Assembly (NCBI GenBank): GCA_023247815.1
Contig: JAHFFS010000100.1
Location: 1 to 6,016, forward strand
Direction of reading: 5' to 3'
From: Candidatus Omnitrophota bacterium
GTDB taxonomy: Bacteria > Omnitrophota > Gorgyraeia > Zapsychrales > JANLHA01
Length of the DNA stretch: 6,016 nucleotides
Shown: in pieces, positions 5,975 through 6,016 of the stretch
Numbering within the stretch: the stretch's first letter is position 1
How the letters are laid out: each line of letters opens with the position of its first letter
The notes under the pieces: model-generated
Told to the model about the DNA's origin: nothing
Seen by the model: the letters and a program-made list of their open reading frames with translations, nothing else
Databases searched by the model: none
Program-made: the position numbers and the translations under genes

Positions 5975-6009
5975 TCAAGTTACAGGTCGCAAGTCTCAAC
6001 TCCCAAGTA
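5975..6009. repeat. Five tandem degenerate heptads, consensus nCAAGTn
   Basis: Five back-to-back 7-base units occupy 35 bases upstream of sufE: TCAAGTT, ACAGGTC, GCAAGTC, TCAACTC, CCAAGTA. The five-base core CAAGT is matched at 23 of 25 positions, while the outer bases vary. On the minus strand the units read nACTTGn. The flanking heptads on both sides (CACTTCC and ATTCCTT) do not match, so the array appears complete within the window. Its 3'-most edge lies 19 bases before the sufE ATG. Short heptamer arrays of this kind are intergenic in several bacteria. Whether this one is a dispersed repeat family or part of the sufE promoter cannot be told from a single copy. Confidence 0.6.
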
Positions 6010-6016
6010 ATTCCTT

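Noticed and set aside
5979..6006. Possible minus-strand promoter for sufE (TTGGGA, 16-base spacer, TGTAAC).
   Set aside because: Both boxes match consensus at only four of six positions and they fall inside the heptad array, whose repeats generate such near matches. The real promoter may lie past the right edge.

Overview
The window is a densely packed stretch of bacterial chromosome, about 95% coding, holding seven complete protein genes and the 3' end of an eighth. All recognisable products are housekeeping or core-metabolic types: an Lgt lipoprotein diacylglyceryl transferase, a HemB porphobilinogen synthase, a SufE sulfur acceptor, an McsA-like zinc/UVR protein, an aldo/keto reductase, a radical SAM protein of the spore-photoproduct-lyase (SPL) family, and a nucleoside phosphorylase-superfamily protein. 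I see no phage, transposon, CRISPR, tRNA or rRNA signal. Base composition is moderate and looks even along the window. The mix of an McsA-like protein, an Asp-type HemB and a long SPL-family protein suggests an uncultivated free-living bacterium, possibly of the Omnitrophota/PVC neighbourhood. That placement is a weak guess from general gene content, not something the sequence proves.

Layout. Bases 1-118 are the C-terminal end of a TPR-like protein on the + strand. It meets the stop codon of a minus-strand phosphorylase-superfamily gene (120-848) with one base between the two stops. A 57-base divergent intergenic region (849-905) carries a good extended -10 promoter reading rightward into a two-gene operon: aldo/keto reductase (906-1826) and SPL-family radical SAM protein (1823-3148), joined by an ATGA stop/start overlap. 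That operon converges on a four-gene minus-strand operon read from right to left: sufE (5956-5540), lgt (5512-4664), hemB (4663-3665) and the mcsA-like gene (3681-3175). A perfect 9-bp inverted repeat sits in the last codons of the SPL gene and probably ends transcription of the minus-strand operon.

How the genes fit together. The minus-strand operon combines Fe-S/sulfur trafficking (SufE), envelope lipoprotein maturation (Lgt), tetrapyrrole synthesis (HemB) and a zinc-finger/UVR protein that in Firmicutes belongs to protein-arginine-kinase quality control. They are tightly spaced (27 nt, 0 nt, 17-nt overlap) but share no single pathway. The plus-strand pair joins an NADPH-type oxidoreductase to a radical SAM enzyme, and no common substrate is apparent.

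No clearly new system is visible. The points most worth a second look are five tandem degenerate heptads upstream of sufE, the SPL-family protein that lacks the usual H-donor cysteine region and carries a roughly 100-residue N-terminal extension, and the mcsA-like gene with no kinase partner beside it.
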